Part shown: positions 24,702 to 33,805 of the stretch, in pieces
Numbering within the stretch: the first letter of the stretch is position 1
Layout of the letters: every line of letters starts with the position of its first letter
Notes under the pieces: generated by a model
Database searches by the model: none
The model's input: only the letters and a program-made list of their open reading frames with translations
Told to the model about the DNA's origin: nothing
DNA from: Ammoniphilus sp. YIM 78166
GTDB taxonomy: Bacteria > Bacillota > Bacilli > Aneurinibacillales > RAOX-1
Assembly: GCF_004522215.1 (NCBI RefSeq)
Contig: NZ_SDLR01000004.1
Coordinates: forward strand, 620,001 to 684,000
DNA length: 64,000 nt
Direction of reading: 5' to 3'
Position numbers and translations under genes: made by a program

Positions 24702-25577
24702 ATGCTGAGGGGCATCTACAATTCGGCTTCAGGTATGATCGCCAACCAACGTCGATCTGAGGCATTAACCAATAACCTGGCCAATAGTCAGTCCACCGGA
24801 TATAAGGCAGATGAGGCTGTTTTTCGTTCGTTTCCCGAATATTTGATCTCGGCGGTACAGAGTAATCGGTCACCACTACCACCGAATGCGCCGGTCATGG
24901 GGCAACAGAAGCTTCCATTGGGCAAGCTGCCGCAAGGGGTGTACACCCATGAGATGATTCCTGATTTCAAGCAAGGAGACCTGCAAGAAACGGGTAGTCC
25001 CTTTGACTTGGCCATCATGGATGACCATCTGCCGTCTACGGAGCAGAATGGACGCCTAGTTCAATCTAGGCTATTCTTTGCCGTACAGAAGAATGGGGAA
25101 ACATTCTATACAAGAAACGGAAATTTTACGATAGACGCGTTGAATCAACTGGTGAGCGCAGATGGAAGCCTGATGTTGGATAGTGAAGGCAAGACGATCA
25201 CTTTAGCCAACGATCGGTTTCTAATCGATGAACGAGGCTACCTTTATGATGAGTTTGGACAAGCTATCCAGAGCACTCCAAACGATCCGAACGAACAGCC
25301 TTACCCCATCCAGCTTCAAGTCGTCCAAGTGGACAACCCCTATAATTTGATCAAAACAGAAAATGGAGCTTTTCGCTGGCAGGGGCAAGAAGCGCCTGCT
25401 TCGGCTGGGGAACTCGTCCGATTAAAGCAGGGATTTGTAGAGCGGTCTAACGTGAACGTTCAACAGACCATCGTCGATTTAACGCAAACGGCCAGATCGT
25501 TTGAAAGCAACCAAAAGGTCCTGTCTGCCTACAACCAAACATTAGAAAGATTGTTTGAATCCTCTCGTTTAAGCTAA
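24702..25577 (+). CDS. flhO: Flagellar hook-basal body protein FlhO
   Basis: Rod/hook-type axial protein of the FlgG/FlgF family. The N-terminal coiled-coil motif MLRGIYNSASGMIANQRRSE with LTNNLANS and the C-terminal partner region near LTQTARSFESNQKVLSAYNQT are present. Length of 291 aa from ATG 24702 fits FlhO; the GTG at 24684 is less likely. It follows mbl and precedes flhP as in B. subtilis. The protein has no signal peptide, as expected for export by the flagellar type III system. Confidence 0.92.
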   Translation: MLRGIYNSASGMIANQRRSEALTNNLANSQSTGYKADEAVFRSFPEYLISAVQSNRSPLPPNAPVMGQQKLPLGKLPQGVYTHEMIPDFKQGDLQETGSPFDLAIMDDHLPSTEQNGRLVQSRLFFAVQKNGETFYTRNGNFTIDALNQLVSADGSLMLDSEGKTITLANDRFLIDERGYLYDEFGQAIQSTPNDPNEQPYPIQLQVVQVDNPYNLIKTENGAFRWQGQEAPASAGELVRLKQGFVERSNVNVQQTIVDLTQTARSFESNQKVLSAYNQTLERLFESSRLS

Positions 25578-25596
25578 GGTCAGGGTGGTGAGTTCG

Positions 25597-26409
25597 ATGT
25601 ATACGTCTATGATTAATGCGGTCAGCGGCATGCGTTCTGCACAGATAAAGATGGATTCAATAGGGAATAATGTAGCTAATACCAACACACATGGTTATAA
25701 AGGCCAAGAGATCTCCTTTGGATCCATCCTAGCGGACCAGCATCGAGCCACGCCTGAAGCTCCGTCCAAGACAGGACGAATGACTCCCTTACACCTAAGG
25801 GTGGGTATGGGGGCTGTAGCCAATCTGCATCGCTATGACATGCAGGCTGGGGCCATGATCCAAACCGACGTGGAGACGGATTTATACTTACAGGGAAATG
25901 CTTTTTTTCAAGTGCAAGGAGATCAAGGAGAAACTCGTCTAACTCGTATGGGGTCCTTTCAACCCATAAACCATGGAGATGGGCGTATGGTGTTAGGCAC
26001 CACCGATGGCAGACGTGTGCTGGATAGCAATGAAGAGATCATTGAAATCCCGGTAGGTTATAAGCTATCAGTAGACTCCAGCGGAAAAATCAGTTTTATT
26101 AGCTCGGCTGATCCTACCAACGTGATCGACTCTGGAAAGCAGCTATCCCTCGTCAAAGTTCCGAACCGGCAAGCGCTTATTCCGTTAGGGGAGCATGTAT
26201 ATGGCGTACCGCCAGGCGTTGAACCCGTACAGGTCGGGGAGAATGGCGAAGTCTTAGTCAAACAGGGCTTTCTTGAAGGATCCAATGTAGACCTGGCGAA
26301 AGAGATGGCTTCACTTATTGAAGTGCAGCGACAGTTCCAGTTGAACTCTCGTGCTTTGACCATTATTAATGAAATGGGTCAAACGATCAATAACATTTAT
26401 GGAAGATAG
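25597..26409 (+). CDS. flhP: Flagellar hook-basal body protein FlhP
   Basis: Paralogue of FlhO with the N-terminal flagellar rod motif MYTSMINAVSGMRSAQIKMD, then IGNNVANTNTHGYK, and the C-terminal ANVDLAKEM-like region (SNVDLAKEMASLIEVQRQFQ). The 270-aa frame is started at ATG 25597, with AGGGTGG upstream. Located 19 bp after flhO. It is probably the distal rod protein of the basal body, as proposed for B. subtilis FlhP. Confidence 0.92.
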   Translation: MYTSMINAVSGMRSAQIKMDSIGNNVANTNTHGYKGQEISFGSILADQHRATPEAPSKTGRMTPLHLRVGMGAVANLHRYDMQAGAMIQTDVETDLYLQGNAFFQVQGDQGETRLTRMGSFQPINHGDGRMVLGTTDGRRVLDSNEEIIEIPVGYKLSVDSSGKISFISSADPTNVIDSGKQLSLVKVPNRQALIPLGEHVYGVPPGVEPVQVGENGEVLVKQGFLEGSNVDLAKEMASLIEVQRQFQLNSRALTIINEMGQTINNIYGR

Positions 26410-26421
26410 GGAGTAATCGCA

Positions 26422-26721
26422 ATGCAACAGCAAACACAGGTAACTGCCTCCCCATATGGGGAAGAAACCATGGAAGAAAGAACAAGGAGTCGGGAAAGCA
26501 GAAGGAGCAAATCCAAATCCAAGTCGAAATCAGGCGAGGATTCTTCGAGAAGGAGAATACCATGGTTTGTGAAATTTTTTCTGACGCTTTTTCTTCTGTT
26601 CGTGTCCTTGGTTGGGGGTCTAGCGGCCGGATACAGTGTAGTGGGAAAAGGTCCAGTCACAGACGTGTTTCATGCTGATACTTATAAGCATATGTATAAT
26701 CTGGTCTTTAAGACAAGCTAG
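26422..26721 (+). CDS. EpuA-family small membrane protein
   Basis: A 99-aa protein: a polar N-terminus rich in Arg, Ser and Lys (about residues 18-45), then one transmembrane segment (about 48-72, WFVKFFLTLFLLFVSLVGGL), then a short extracellular tail with GKGPVTDVFHADTYKHMY. This is the pattern of the EpuA family, often annotated (misleadingly) as DNA-directed RNA polymerase subunit beta. Function unknown. It follows flhP by 12 bp and precedes fabZ, where similar genes sit in other Bacillales. Confidence 0.7.
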   Translation: MQQQTQVTASPYGEETMEERTRSRESRRSKSKSKSKSGEDSSRRRIPWFVKFFLTLFLLFVSLVGGLAAGYSVVGKGPVTDVFHADTYKHMYNLVFKTS

Positions 26722-26735
26722 GAGTTTGTAAGCGG

Positions 26736-26765
26736 GGAGCACAGGGGAAGACTGTGCTCCTTCTA
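26736..26765 (+). terminator. Hairpin after the EpuA-like gene
   Basis: GGAGCACAG (26736-26744) / CTGTGCTCC (26752-26760), loop of 7, followed by a weak T tract (TTCT). Confidence 0.5.
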
Positions 26766-26859
26766 TGTTAACCCCGTTAGCCGGCCGGGCTTTGGGAGGT
26801 TAGTTATAGTTTAGCTTTTGTCGAAGTTTGTTATGTAGTTAAATACTGGAGGGAAAAAC

Positions 26860-27285
26860 ATGCTAAATATCGAACAAATTAAAGAAATTATTCCTCATCG
26901 ATATCCTTTTTTACTGATTGATAAGATCCTTGAAAACGACCCAGGTAAGCGTGCGGTTGGAGTGAAAAATGTAACCATCAATGAACCTTTTTTTCAAGGA
27001 CATTTCCCGGAATATGCGGTTATGCCTGGCGTCTTGATCGTTGAAGCCCTAGCCCAGGTAGGGGCGGTAGCGGTTTTGAGTGTTGAAGAGTATAAAGGGA
27101 AAATAGCCTTTTTCGCAGGAATTGATAACCTTCGTTTCAAAGAACAAGTCCGCCCGGGTGATACGCTGACTTTGGAGGTAGAGATGACCACTCTCCGCCG
27201 AGGAATTGGGAAAGGTCATGCGATTGCCAGAGTGGGAGATAAAATCGCTGTAGAAGGCGATTTGATGTTTGCCATTGGAAAATAA
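26860..27285 (+). CDS. fabZ: 3-hydroxyacyl-[acyl-carrier-protein] dehydratase
   Basis: Dehydrates beta-hydroxyacyl-ACP in type II fatty acid synthesis. The FabZ signatures [11 protein letters not shown] (about residue 13) and the catalytic-His motif [20 protein letters not shown] (about residues 47-66) are intact. Length of 141 aa is standard. ATG 26860 follows CTGGAGGG. A terminator follows at 27294. In B. subtilis fabZ (ywpB) is also just after flhP. Confidence 0.96.
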   Translation: MLNIEQIKEIIPHRYPFLLIDKILENDPGKRAVGVKNVTINEPFFQGHFPEYAVMPGVLIVEALAQVGAVAVLSVEEYKGKIAFFAGIDNLRFKEQVRPGDTLTLEVEMTTLRRGIGKGHAIARVGDKIAVEGDLMFAIGK

Positions 27286-27293
27286 ACAACTAT

Positions 27294-27328
27294 AGGAGCT
27301 TCCAAGTGCGGAGGCTCCTTTTTGTTTT
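27294..27328 (+). terminator. Terminator after fabZ
   Basis: AGGAGCTTCC (27294-27303) / GGAGGCTCCT (27310-27319) with one wobble pair, then TTTTTGTTTT. Confidence 0.9.
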
Positions 27329-27438
27329 ATTGAAAAAATTCGCATGATAAATAATAGTACATACTTCCTATATTATGCTACTTATGTTACAATTTTACTA
27401 TAGAGACATAATTCATATAGGTGAGGTTGGTATAGCTG

Positions 27439-28614
27439 ATGAAAAAATTATTAACTGGTGTTTTAGCAAGTTCTTTACTTTTTACCTGTGGTGTCGTTTC
27501 TGCACACGGAGGACATGCCCATTCGGGTACGGTTGTTCAAGCAGCTGCTGTGAAGCAAGCTGAGAAGGTTGCACTACATACTAAAGCTTTAGTCAATGGT
27601 CTGGAAATTAAATCGAGAGCGAATCATGTTGAAAATGGAAAATACTATGTTTCGGTAGAGGCTTTTGCTGACTTGTTTAACAAGTCGTATAGCGTATCAG
27701 CAGACAAGAAGTCTGTATCCTTCAACGGAAAGACGATTTCGAATGTGAAGTGGTCTCACGGTGAGGCAACAGCTTGGATACAAGATTTGAGTAGCGCTGT
27801 AAATGGTAGAGTCACATGGGATGATAAGAGAAAAGAAGCCTATGTTTTAGTGTTGCCGGAAGGAACGATTAATTTAGAGCCAGGTGCGGTTGTTCCTGCC
27901 ATGGGCGAGCATTGGGCCAATCCGGCTGAGATGCCGTTAGGTCCGATCTATGGGGTCCATGAAGGTCGACTTGTATTTTTAGAATATATGATCGCTCAGG
28001 ACGATTTTGTTAAAGGAAAATCTTATCCTGATATTCCGGGAATGAAAGGATTACCGTCTCCGGCAGTGGTGCATACGGATATTGAATTCCAGCCTGTCGG
28101 GCATCCTGGATTCGAAATTCCTCACTATGATATTCATATGTACTTTATTACCGATGAAGAGCAGCACCAGATTGGGACGGTCTATACCGAATTAGCCAAT
28201 GCCAAGGGCGAAAAAATTGGGTATGCTGCATTCTACAACCATGGGCCTCAAGTGGTCGCCAAAGTAGTAGCTTCTGGTTTGACTCCTAATGGACAGCATG
28301 GATTCCATATCCATTCCGCTCAAATCGAGAATAATGATTTTGCTAAAGCGGGAGGCCACTTTAACCCAGAGGGCAAGAAGCATGGTCACGATAATCCAGA
28401 AGGAGCTCATGCGGGAGATCTTCCAAACCTTGTTGCAGACAGCAATGGTAACGTTAGTGTTCTTATTCCAGTAAATGGCATTAGCCTTGAAAAGGGTCAA
28501 CCTAACTCCATTTATGGAAAATCCCTCATCATCCATGCAGGTCCGGATGACTATAAAACCGATCCAGCTGGCGACTCGGGAGCTCGAATCGCAGGCGGAA
28601 ATCTTCCTCAATAA
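27439..28614 (+). CDS. Secreted Cu/Zn superoxide dismutase fused to extra N-terminal domains
   Basis: A 391-aa exported protein. Signal peptide (residues 1-22), a His-rich start (HGGHAHSG), a segment like the copper-amine-oxidase N-terminal repeat (about 45-140: KYYVSVEAFADLFN..KSVSFNGK), a middle part resembling DUF5602/TTHB210-type domains (about 150-245: MGEHWANP..PLGPIYGVHEG) and a C-terminal Cu/Zn SOD domain (about 250-391). All metal ligands can be placed: HGFHIH, GGHFNP, KKHGH, GAHAGDLPN and LIIHAG, plus the active-site Arg in GARIAGG. Both cysteines of the usual intradomain disulfide are absent: CG after the Arg is GG, and the loop between HGFHIH and GGHFNP has no Cys. Likely disproportionates superoxide at the cell surface. 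Confidence 0.85.
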   Translation: MKKLLTGVLASSLLFTCGVVSAHGGHAHSGTVVQAAAVKQAEKVALHTKALVNGLEIKSRANHVENGKYYVSVEAFADLFNKSYSVSADKKSVSFNGKTISNVKWSHGEATAWIQDLSSAVNGRVTWDDKRKEAYVLVLPEGTINLEPGAVVPAMGEHWANPAEMPLGPIYGVHEGRLVFLEYMIAQDDFVKGKSYPDIPGMKGLPSPAVVHTDIEFQPVGHPGFEIPHYDIHMYFITDEEQHQIGTVYTELANAKGEKIGYAAFYNHGPQVVAKVVASGLTPNGQHGFHIHSAQIENNDFAKAGGHFNPEGKKHGHDNPEGAHAGDLPNLVADSNGNVSVLIPVNGISLEKGQPNSIYGKSLIIHAGPDDYKTDPAGDSGARIAGGNLPQ

Positions 28615-28620
28615 TGTAGT

Positions 28621-28650
28621 AAAAACCACCGTTAACGGTGGTTTTTCTTT
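28621..28650. terminator. Terminator after the SOD gene
   Basis: A 26-base perfect palindrome centred on CCACCGTTAACGGTGG (28621-28646), followed by CTTTTTC. The A and T flanks make it possibly bidirectional. In the remaining 28651-28911 I see no gene or clear signal. Confidence 0.9.
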
Positions 28651-28920
28651 TTCGAGGGTTTGTGTGATCGCTCGCAAATTCATCGCTGATTACAGTAAAT
28701 GGAATTTTTAAACAATTCGGGAGCATATGGGAGGATAAGATACGATATGGGAAGATATTTAAGGATCCTCTATTTAATCTAGCCTCACCCTTATATATTA
28801 GATAATATTCAGATATTGCAAGGAATATCAAAATTGTAAAAGGAAGGAAAAGTCCCTATACTTTTAGATAGAACAACTGATTCATCATAGTATTTACGGC
28901 AGCAAAGGCAGGTGAATAGA

Positions 28921-29763
28921 GTGATACCTCTCTGGCCTGTACACGAAGCATTGCTTAGGAGCTATGAGTTCTTTATCAGCGATGAGAAAGAACCACGTAC
29001 AGTGAAGATGTACTTGACCGAAATCAGGCACTTTCTTTTCTGGATGGAAACGAAGGAAAAGACGTTGAAAGAGCTGAGTCAAGAAGATGTCATTTCATTC
29101 CGCGATGAAATGGTCGGCAGAGGCAGGAAAATATCAACTATTAACAAAAGGATATCGATTATTAGCTCATTTTTAAAATGGTCTGTGGAAAAAGGAATGC
29201 TGCAGGAAAATGTGGCCCAACACCTTAGATTCGTGGAGATGAAAAAGGAGCAACGGGATTGGTTGACCGTTGAGCAGGAAGAGAAGCTGTTAAACATCGT
29301 CAGCGAAGAGCGGAATGCTGTAAAAAAGGCAAGGAACGAAGCCCTCGTCTATATTATGCTTCATGCGGGTTTGCGGGTGGAGGAGATTTCTTCGCTCCAA
29401 TATCAGTCCATTGAGCAAGGGCAGATTGTGATAGGTCAAACGGCTGCTAGAAAAGTTCCGATTGTTCCCTTATTACAAGTTAAGCTGCTAGAGTGGATGA
29501 AGCATCGCTCGTTATCCGAAAAAAAGGTTCATCAGGAAAGTGTCTTCCTTTTTGTCACTGAAAGATCTGGATATATGCAACCTCGTTCGATTCAATTCGT
29601 GATCGAAGGCTTTAGCGGGAAAATGGGTTTTCCGCTCTCTTGTAAAACTTTGCGGCATACCTATTGCCGAAGGATGGTAGAAAGGAACGAACCATTAGAT
29701 CTGATTATGAGGTTGTCAGGTTATCTGACCATTAAAAGTGTAGTCCGATATCTAGATGAATAA
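28921..29763 (+). CDS. Tyrosine recombinase/integrase, XerC/D-like
   Basis: A site-specific recombinase of about 280 aa: SAM-like N-terminal domain (about residues 8-90) and catalytic domain. Active-site candidates: Arg in HAGLRVEEI, KTLRHTYCRRM where the usual HxxR His is Lys (allowed in the family), Tyr in place of the last-box His (LSGYLTI), and the nucleophile in VVRYLDE. The box III substitutions may reduce activity. No att site, excisionase or phage gene is near. GTG 28921 has CAGGTGA upstream; GTG 28912 is an alternative. It ends 15 bp before opuAA, so it seems co-transcribed with the osmoprotectant genes. Confidence 0.75.
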   Translation: MIPLWPVHEALLRSYEFFISDEKEPRTVKMYLTEIRHFLFWMETKEKTLKELSQEDVISFRDEMVGRGRKISTINKRISIISSFLKWSVEKGMLQENVAQHLRFVEMKKEQRDWLTVEQEEKLLNIVSEERNAVKKARNEALVYIMLHAGLRVEEISSLQYQSIEQGQIVIGQTAARKVPIVPLLQVKLLEWMKHRSLSEKKVHQESVFLFVTERSGYMQPRSIQFVIEGFSGKMGFPLSCKTLRHTYCRRMVERNEPLDLIMRLSGYLTIKSVVRYLDE

Positions 29764-29778
29764 ACGGAGGTGAGTTTC

Positions 29779-31008
29779 TTGAGTAAAATTGTTGTAAAGG
29801 ATCTATATAAGATCTTTGGGAAAAAACCGCAGGAAGCCCTTTTACGCGTCAAGCGTGGTGAGGGAAAAGAAAAAATATTTGCAGATACGGGAATGACGGT
29901 TGGGGTTAATAAGGCAGCCTTTGACATTCAAGAAGGAGAGTTTTTCGTCATCATGGGGTTATCGGGAAGTGGAAAATCGACTCTTATTCGACTGATTAAT
30001 CGGCTAATTGAGCCGACATCCGGCCAAATCCTGATTGACGGTGAGGATATTGTGAAGATGAATCAGGATCAGCTCATGAAGACGCGGAGAAAAAAGCTGG
30101 GAATGGTCTTTCAAAACTTTGCGTTGTTTCCGCACCGAAACATTTTGCAAAATGTAGAGTTTGGTTTGGAAGTTCAAGGAGTTCCAAAAGAGGAGCGAGA
30201 GAAAAAAGCAAGAGAAGCTCTCGAGGTTGTGGGTCTTAAGGGATATGAACAAGTGAAGCCTAAAGAACTCAGCGGAGGAATGCAGCAAAGAGTAGGACTT
30301 GCAAGGGCTCTAGCCAATGATCCAGATGTATTGTTGATGGATGAAGCCTTTAGTGCATTAGATCCCCTCATTCGCAAGGAAATGCAGGATGAGCTTTTAC
30401 AACTACAGGGTCAATTAAAGAAAACCATTCTATTCATTACGCATGACCTGGATGAGGCCTTGAAAATCGGGGACCGCATCGCGATTATGAAAGACGGCGT
30501 AATTGTGCAAATTGGCACACCGGAGGAAATCTTAACAAACCCAGCCAATGAATATGTCTCTACCTTTGTACAGGACGTCGATCGTTCGAAGGTGCTGCTT
30601 GCCTCCCATGTTATGAAGCAGCCGGACGTTGTCACCACTTGGAAAGATGGACCTCGTGTAGCAATACGGATGATGGAAGAGAAGGGAATTTCCAGTCTTT
30701 TCGTTGTCGATAAGGAGAAAAAGCTGAAAGGTTTGCTGACGATTGATGCAGCTCTTCAAGCGGTGAAGGAAAACCGCTGGGTAGAAGACATGTTGACACA
30801 GGACTACCATGTAACCGATCCGGATACCCCGGTGAGTGAACTGTTTGGCGTTGCAGCGGAAGCTCGATATCCAATCGCCGTGGTATCGAATGACAAGTTT
30901 AAAGGTATTGTATCCCGCGTATCGATTCTATCTGGTCTAGCGTTGGCGATGGATAACGACTCCACTCCTGCTGAGAATGACTCAACGAAGGAGGTGAACT
31001 CGGCGTGA
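29779..31008 (+). CDS. opuAA: Glycine betaine/proline ABC transporter ATP-binding protein
   Basis: ATPase subunit of an OpuA-type osmoprotectant importer, at the inner face of the membrane. Walker A GLSGSGKST (about residue 60), signature LSGGMQQRVGLARAL (about 162), Walker B VLLMDEAFSALDP (about 183) and a C-terminal pair of CBS-like segments (about 280-390) that sense ionic strength in OpuA. I start at TTG 29779, eight bases after GGAGGTGA; GTG 29770 lies inside that ribosome site. The stop overlaps the opuAB start (GTGA). Confidence 0.93.
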   Translation: MSKIVVKDLYKIFGKKPQEALLRVKRGEGKEKIFADTGMTVGVNKAAFDIQEGEFFVIMGLSGSGKSTLIRLINRLIEPTSGQILIDGEDIVKMNQDQLMKTRRKKLGMVFQNFALFPHRNILQNVEFGLEVQGVPKEEREKKAREALEVVGLKGYEQVKPKELSGGMQQRVGLARALANDPDVLLMDEAFSALDPLIRKEMQDELLQLQGQLKKTILFITHDLDEALKIGDRIAIMKDGVIVQIGTPEEILTNPANEYVSTFVQDVDRSKVLLASHVMKQPDVVTTWKDGPRVAIRMMEEKGISSLFVVDKEKKLKGLLTIDAALQAVKENRWVEDMLTQDYHVTDPDTPVSELFGVAAEARYPIAVVSNDKFKGIVSRVSILSGLALAMDNDSTPAENDSTKEVNSA

Positions 31009-31838
31009 ATTATTTTCAATTACCGTTAGCCGATTGGACGAATGGCTTTGTGGATCATTGGTTGATCCCGACTCTAGGCGGCTTTTTTGATCAAATTAGT
31101 AAGTATATCTCCTTTTTTCTTAAAGGATTCGAAGGATTCCTGATATGGCTTCCACCTGAGCTGATCGCTGTCGTGATTGCACTGGTGGCTTGGCGTACAG
31201 CAGGAAAAGGGCTTGCGATTTTTAGTTTACTTGGACTTCTTTATCTCGGTTCGGTAGATATCTGGCAGCCTGCTATGCAAACCTTAGCCGTTGTATTGGT
31301 TTCTACGTTGTTCTCTATTGTGGTAGGAATCCCTTTAGGAATCTGGAGTGCCAAAAACGACCGAGTAGATCGCGTCATGCGACCGATTCTTGATTTTATG
31401 CAGACCCTGCCGAGTTTCGTTTATCTCATTCCGACCATTCTTTTGTTCGGTATTGGAGGGGTTCCAGCTGTCTTTGCTACCTTTGTGTTTGCCGCACCAC
31501 CTGCCATTCGATTTACAAACTTAGGGATTCGCCAAGTTCCAGAGGATGTAGTTGAAGCAGCGAAGGCGTTTGGCTGTACAGCTTGGCAGATGCTCGTAAA
31601 AGTCCAGCTTCCGATGGCTTTGTCAACGATCTTGGCCGGTGTCAATCAGACAATCATGTTAGCTCTATCCATGGCGGTTATTGCCTCGATGATTGGAGCG
31701 CCAGGGCTAGGATCGATTGTTATGGCGGGTATCTCCCGAGTCGATGTAGGAATTGGGTTGGTTGGTGGATTGGGAATTGTAGTTCTCGCCATTATTTTGG
31801 ATCGCGTAACAGAAGCTATTGGGAAAAAGGCAACTTAA
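31005..31838 (+). CDS. opuAB: Glycine betaine/proline ABC transporter permease
   Basis: A 277-aa membrane protein with about six to seven transmembrane segments and the permease coupling motif EDVVEAAKAFGCTAWQMLVK (about residues 180-199), typical of the OpuAB/ProW family. The GTG start shares bases with the opuAA stop codon. Spacing to the binding-protein gene is 27 bp. Confidence 0.92.
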   Translation: MNYFQLPLADWTNGFVDHWLIPTLGGFFDQISKYISFFLKGFEGFLIWLPPELIAVVIALVAWRTAGKGLAIFSLLGLLYLGSVDIWQPAMQTLAVVLVSTLFSIVVGIPLGIWSAKNDRVDRVMRPILDFMQTLPSFVYLIPTILLFGIGGVPAVFATFVFAAPPAIRFTNLGIRQVPEDVVEAAKAFGCTAWQMLVKVQLPMALSTILAGVNQTIMLALSMAVIASMIGAPGLGSIVMAGISRVDVGIGLVGGLGIVVLAIILDRVTEAIGKKAT

Positions 31839-31865
31839 CCTATATAAATAAGGGGTGTTTTTAAC

Positions 31866-32765
31866 GTGAGAAATCTATTTAAAAAAGGATTAAGCATCAT
31901 TGGAATATCTGCCCTAGTTTTAGCTGCATGTGGTGGAGCACAAGAGACGAATCAGCAGGCAGAACCTGCAGCAGGATCTGGGGCAACTAATCAGGAGGTG
32001 GCGCTGACCATCGGAGAAACCCCGTGGACCAGTACCGTTCCCCCTACGTATGTAGCGAAGCATTTATTAGAAGAAATGGGCTATAAGGTTTCCGTGCAGA
32101 AAGCCGATGCCGGGGTGGTTTATACCGGACTTTCTAAAGGCGATATTGATATCTTCATGGACGCGTGGCTTCCGGATATGCATAAGAACTACATGGAGAA
32201 GTATGGAGATACGCTCGTAGATACAGCCATCAGTTATCCCGATGGGGAGCTGGGATGGGTAGTGCCAACGTATATGGAGGATATTAACTCGATAGACGAC
32301 CTTGTGGGAAAAGAAGATCTGTTCAACGGAACGATCTATGGGATTGAAGAAGGGGCAGGGATCACTGAAACTTCTAGGAAAATGATTGAGGGCTATGATC
32401 TGAAGCTAGAATATGCCGCATCTTCTGAACCAGGCATGTTGACTCAAGCGAAACGTTTAATGGACAAAAAGGAGCCTGTTTTGTTTGTCGGTTGGCGTCC
32501 GCACCCGATGTTTGTAGATTTTGATCTGAAGGTCTTGCCTGATTCAAAAGGGTTCTTTGAAGCCTCTGAGGTACATGTCATCACCAATAAAGGATTGCAA
32601 GAAAAAGCACCAGAAGCTTTTGCTTTCCTAAGCAAGTGGAGCATGCCGGTGGGAGACATCGAGGAGATGATCGTAAAGATTGAGGGCGGCGCTACGCCTG
32701 AAGAGGTCGCGAAGGAATGGGTGGAAGCAAATCCGGACCGCGTCAAAGAAATGAAAGGTGAATAA
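31866..32765 (+). CDS. opuAC: Glycine betaine-binding lipoprotein
   Basis: A 299-aa lipoprotein with lipobox LVLAAC (Cys about residue 22), a short Gln/Ala/Gly linker and a ligand domain of the OpuAC/ProX type II fold. Aromatic-rich stretches that could form the betaine cage include GETPWTST, DAWLPDMHKNY and VGWRPHPMF. Third gene of opuAA-AB-AC; GTG start 31866 after AGGGGTG. It is followed by a strong bidirectional terminator. Confidence 0.92.
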   Translation: MRNLFKKGLSIIGISALVLAACGGAQETNQQAEPAAGSGATNQEVALTIGETPWTSTVPPTYVAKHLLEEMGYKVSVQKADAGVVYTGLSKGDIDIFMDAWLPDMHKNYMEKYGDTLVDTAISYPDGELGWVVPTYMEDINSIDDLVGKEDLFNGTIYGIEEGAGITETSRKMIEGYDLKLEYAASSEPGMLTQAKRLMDKKEPVLFVGWRPHPMFVDFDLKVLPDSKGFFEASEVHVITNKGLQEKAPEAFAFLSKWSMPVGDIEEMIVKIEGGATPEEVAKEWVEANPDRVKEMKGE

Positions 32766-32771
32766 AGAAGA

Positions 32772-32800
32772 TAAAACCCTCTCCATGCGAGAGGGTTTTA
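32772..32800. terminator. Bidirectional terminator between opuAC and the DUF4395 gene
   Basis: Perfect 12-bp stem TAAAACCCTCTC (32772-32783) / GAGAGGGTTTTA (32789-32800), loop CATGC; A- and T-rich on both sides, for convergent genes. Confidence 0.9.
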
Positions 32801-33211
32801 CCTTTTTCTGAGTTTCCATTGCTTATACTGAAAGTAAAGGGTACAACCGATGCAGTAACCACAGATGGCAACAAACGCGGCCAAGGCCACCATCCCGGCT
32901 AATACCACGCTGAGGGTGGTCAAACCTACGGAATAGGCTAGCGTGGACGCGGCTAAAAGAATGATGGCAATACTGTTGTTGAACCGTTGCAGTTCTTGTG
33001 CCTCGGTTTCGGCATGCTGCAGTCGATCCTTAAGAAAAGGCTTCGCCACTTGGACGAAGAGGTTCCATTGGATTCCCCCAAGAAAGCCGATGATCTGAAT
33101 GATGAATAAGGCGACGATCAGTGTGTACTGCTGCAAGAGGATTCCTGCCAAAATGAAGATCACAATACCCCACTGATTCGCTCGGACATAAGGGATAGGA
33201 ATTTCCTTCAT
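32798..33211 (-). CDS. DUF4395 membrane protein
   Basis: A 137-aa protein with about four hydrophobic segments. It shows the DUF4395 pattern: RANQWG at the N-terminus, a central QRFNNSIA motif (about residue 78) and a C-terminal ICGYCIGCTLY with a CxxC pair close to the membrane. Members often occur beside thioredoxin-like or sulfur-handling proteins; their function is unknown. Here an ArsC/Spx-like redox gene lies about 640 bp upstream on the same strand. Confidence 0.8.
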   Translation of the reverse strand: MKEIPIPYVRANQWGIVIFILAGILLQQYTLIVALFIIQIIGFLGGIQWNLFVQVAKPFLKDRLQHAETEAQELQRFNNSIAIILLAASTLAYSVGLTTLSVVLAGMVALAAFVAICGYCIGCTLYFQYKQWKLRKR

Positions 33212-33244
33212 CGGTGTATTCCCCTTCCTAAGATGTAGTTAGAT

Positions 33245-33805
33245 CTATTTTAAAGGAAATATCACTTCAAATCGAGTGCCGCCCTCAAATTCACTGTATA
33301 CTTGGAAATCGGCATGGTAAAGCGCACTCATATTCTGAACAATGGAGAGGCCTAACCCATCTGTCCCTTTGGTGCTGAAGCCTTTAGCGAGTATTTTTTC
33401 AATCATTTCTTCATCTAAAATGGGGCGTTCATTCCTCACCGTAATTCTTACTTGATCATTTAATTTTATAGTGGACACGTAAATGATCTTCTTGTTTAGA
33501 TCCGTGGTAAGGAGCGCGTCGCGCGCATTATCCAGTAAGTTTCCGACAATATTGATGAGATGGATAGGCTTCATGTTCAACTCTTTAAGATTGGCTTCGA
33601 TGCAAGTCTGAATCTCTACTTCCTGCTCTTTGTACGCCTCACTTTTGGAGAGGAGGATGGAAGAAAGAATAGGGTTCGTCGTCATGAACTGATTGACCTG
33701 CTGAAGCTCTTTTCCTAAATCATTGAGATAGGCCTTGATTTCCTCGGTCTTATTTAGGTAAGCCAAGCCTTGAATTCCGAATAAGGCTGCATTTGGACAG
33801 AAGCG
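33245..33805 (-). pseudogene. 5'-truncated sensor histidine kinase (CitA/DcuS/Spo0B-like)
   Basis: The 173-aa frame from TTG 33766 carries an HATPase domain: N-box NLLDNARDAL (about residue 78), a G1-like DEEMIEKI and GTDGLGLSIVQNM (G2), and a terminal EGGTRFEVIFP. Upstream in the same frame a kinase-like sequence continues (PNAALFGIQGLAYLNK) to an in-frame TAG at about 33806, but no phosphoacceptor-His segment, sensor domain or ribosome site is found. It looks like the C-terminal half of a kinase whose 5' part was lost. A truncated but active Spo0B-like protein cannot be excluded. Confidence 0.65.
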
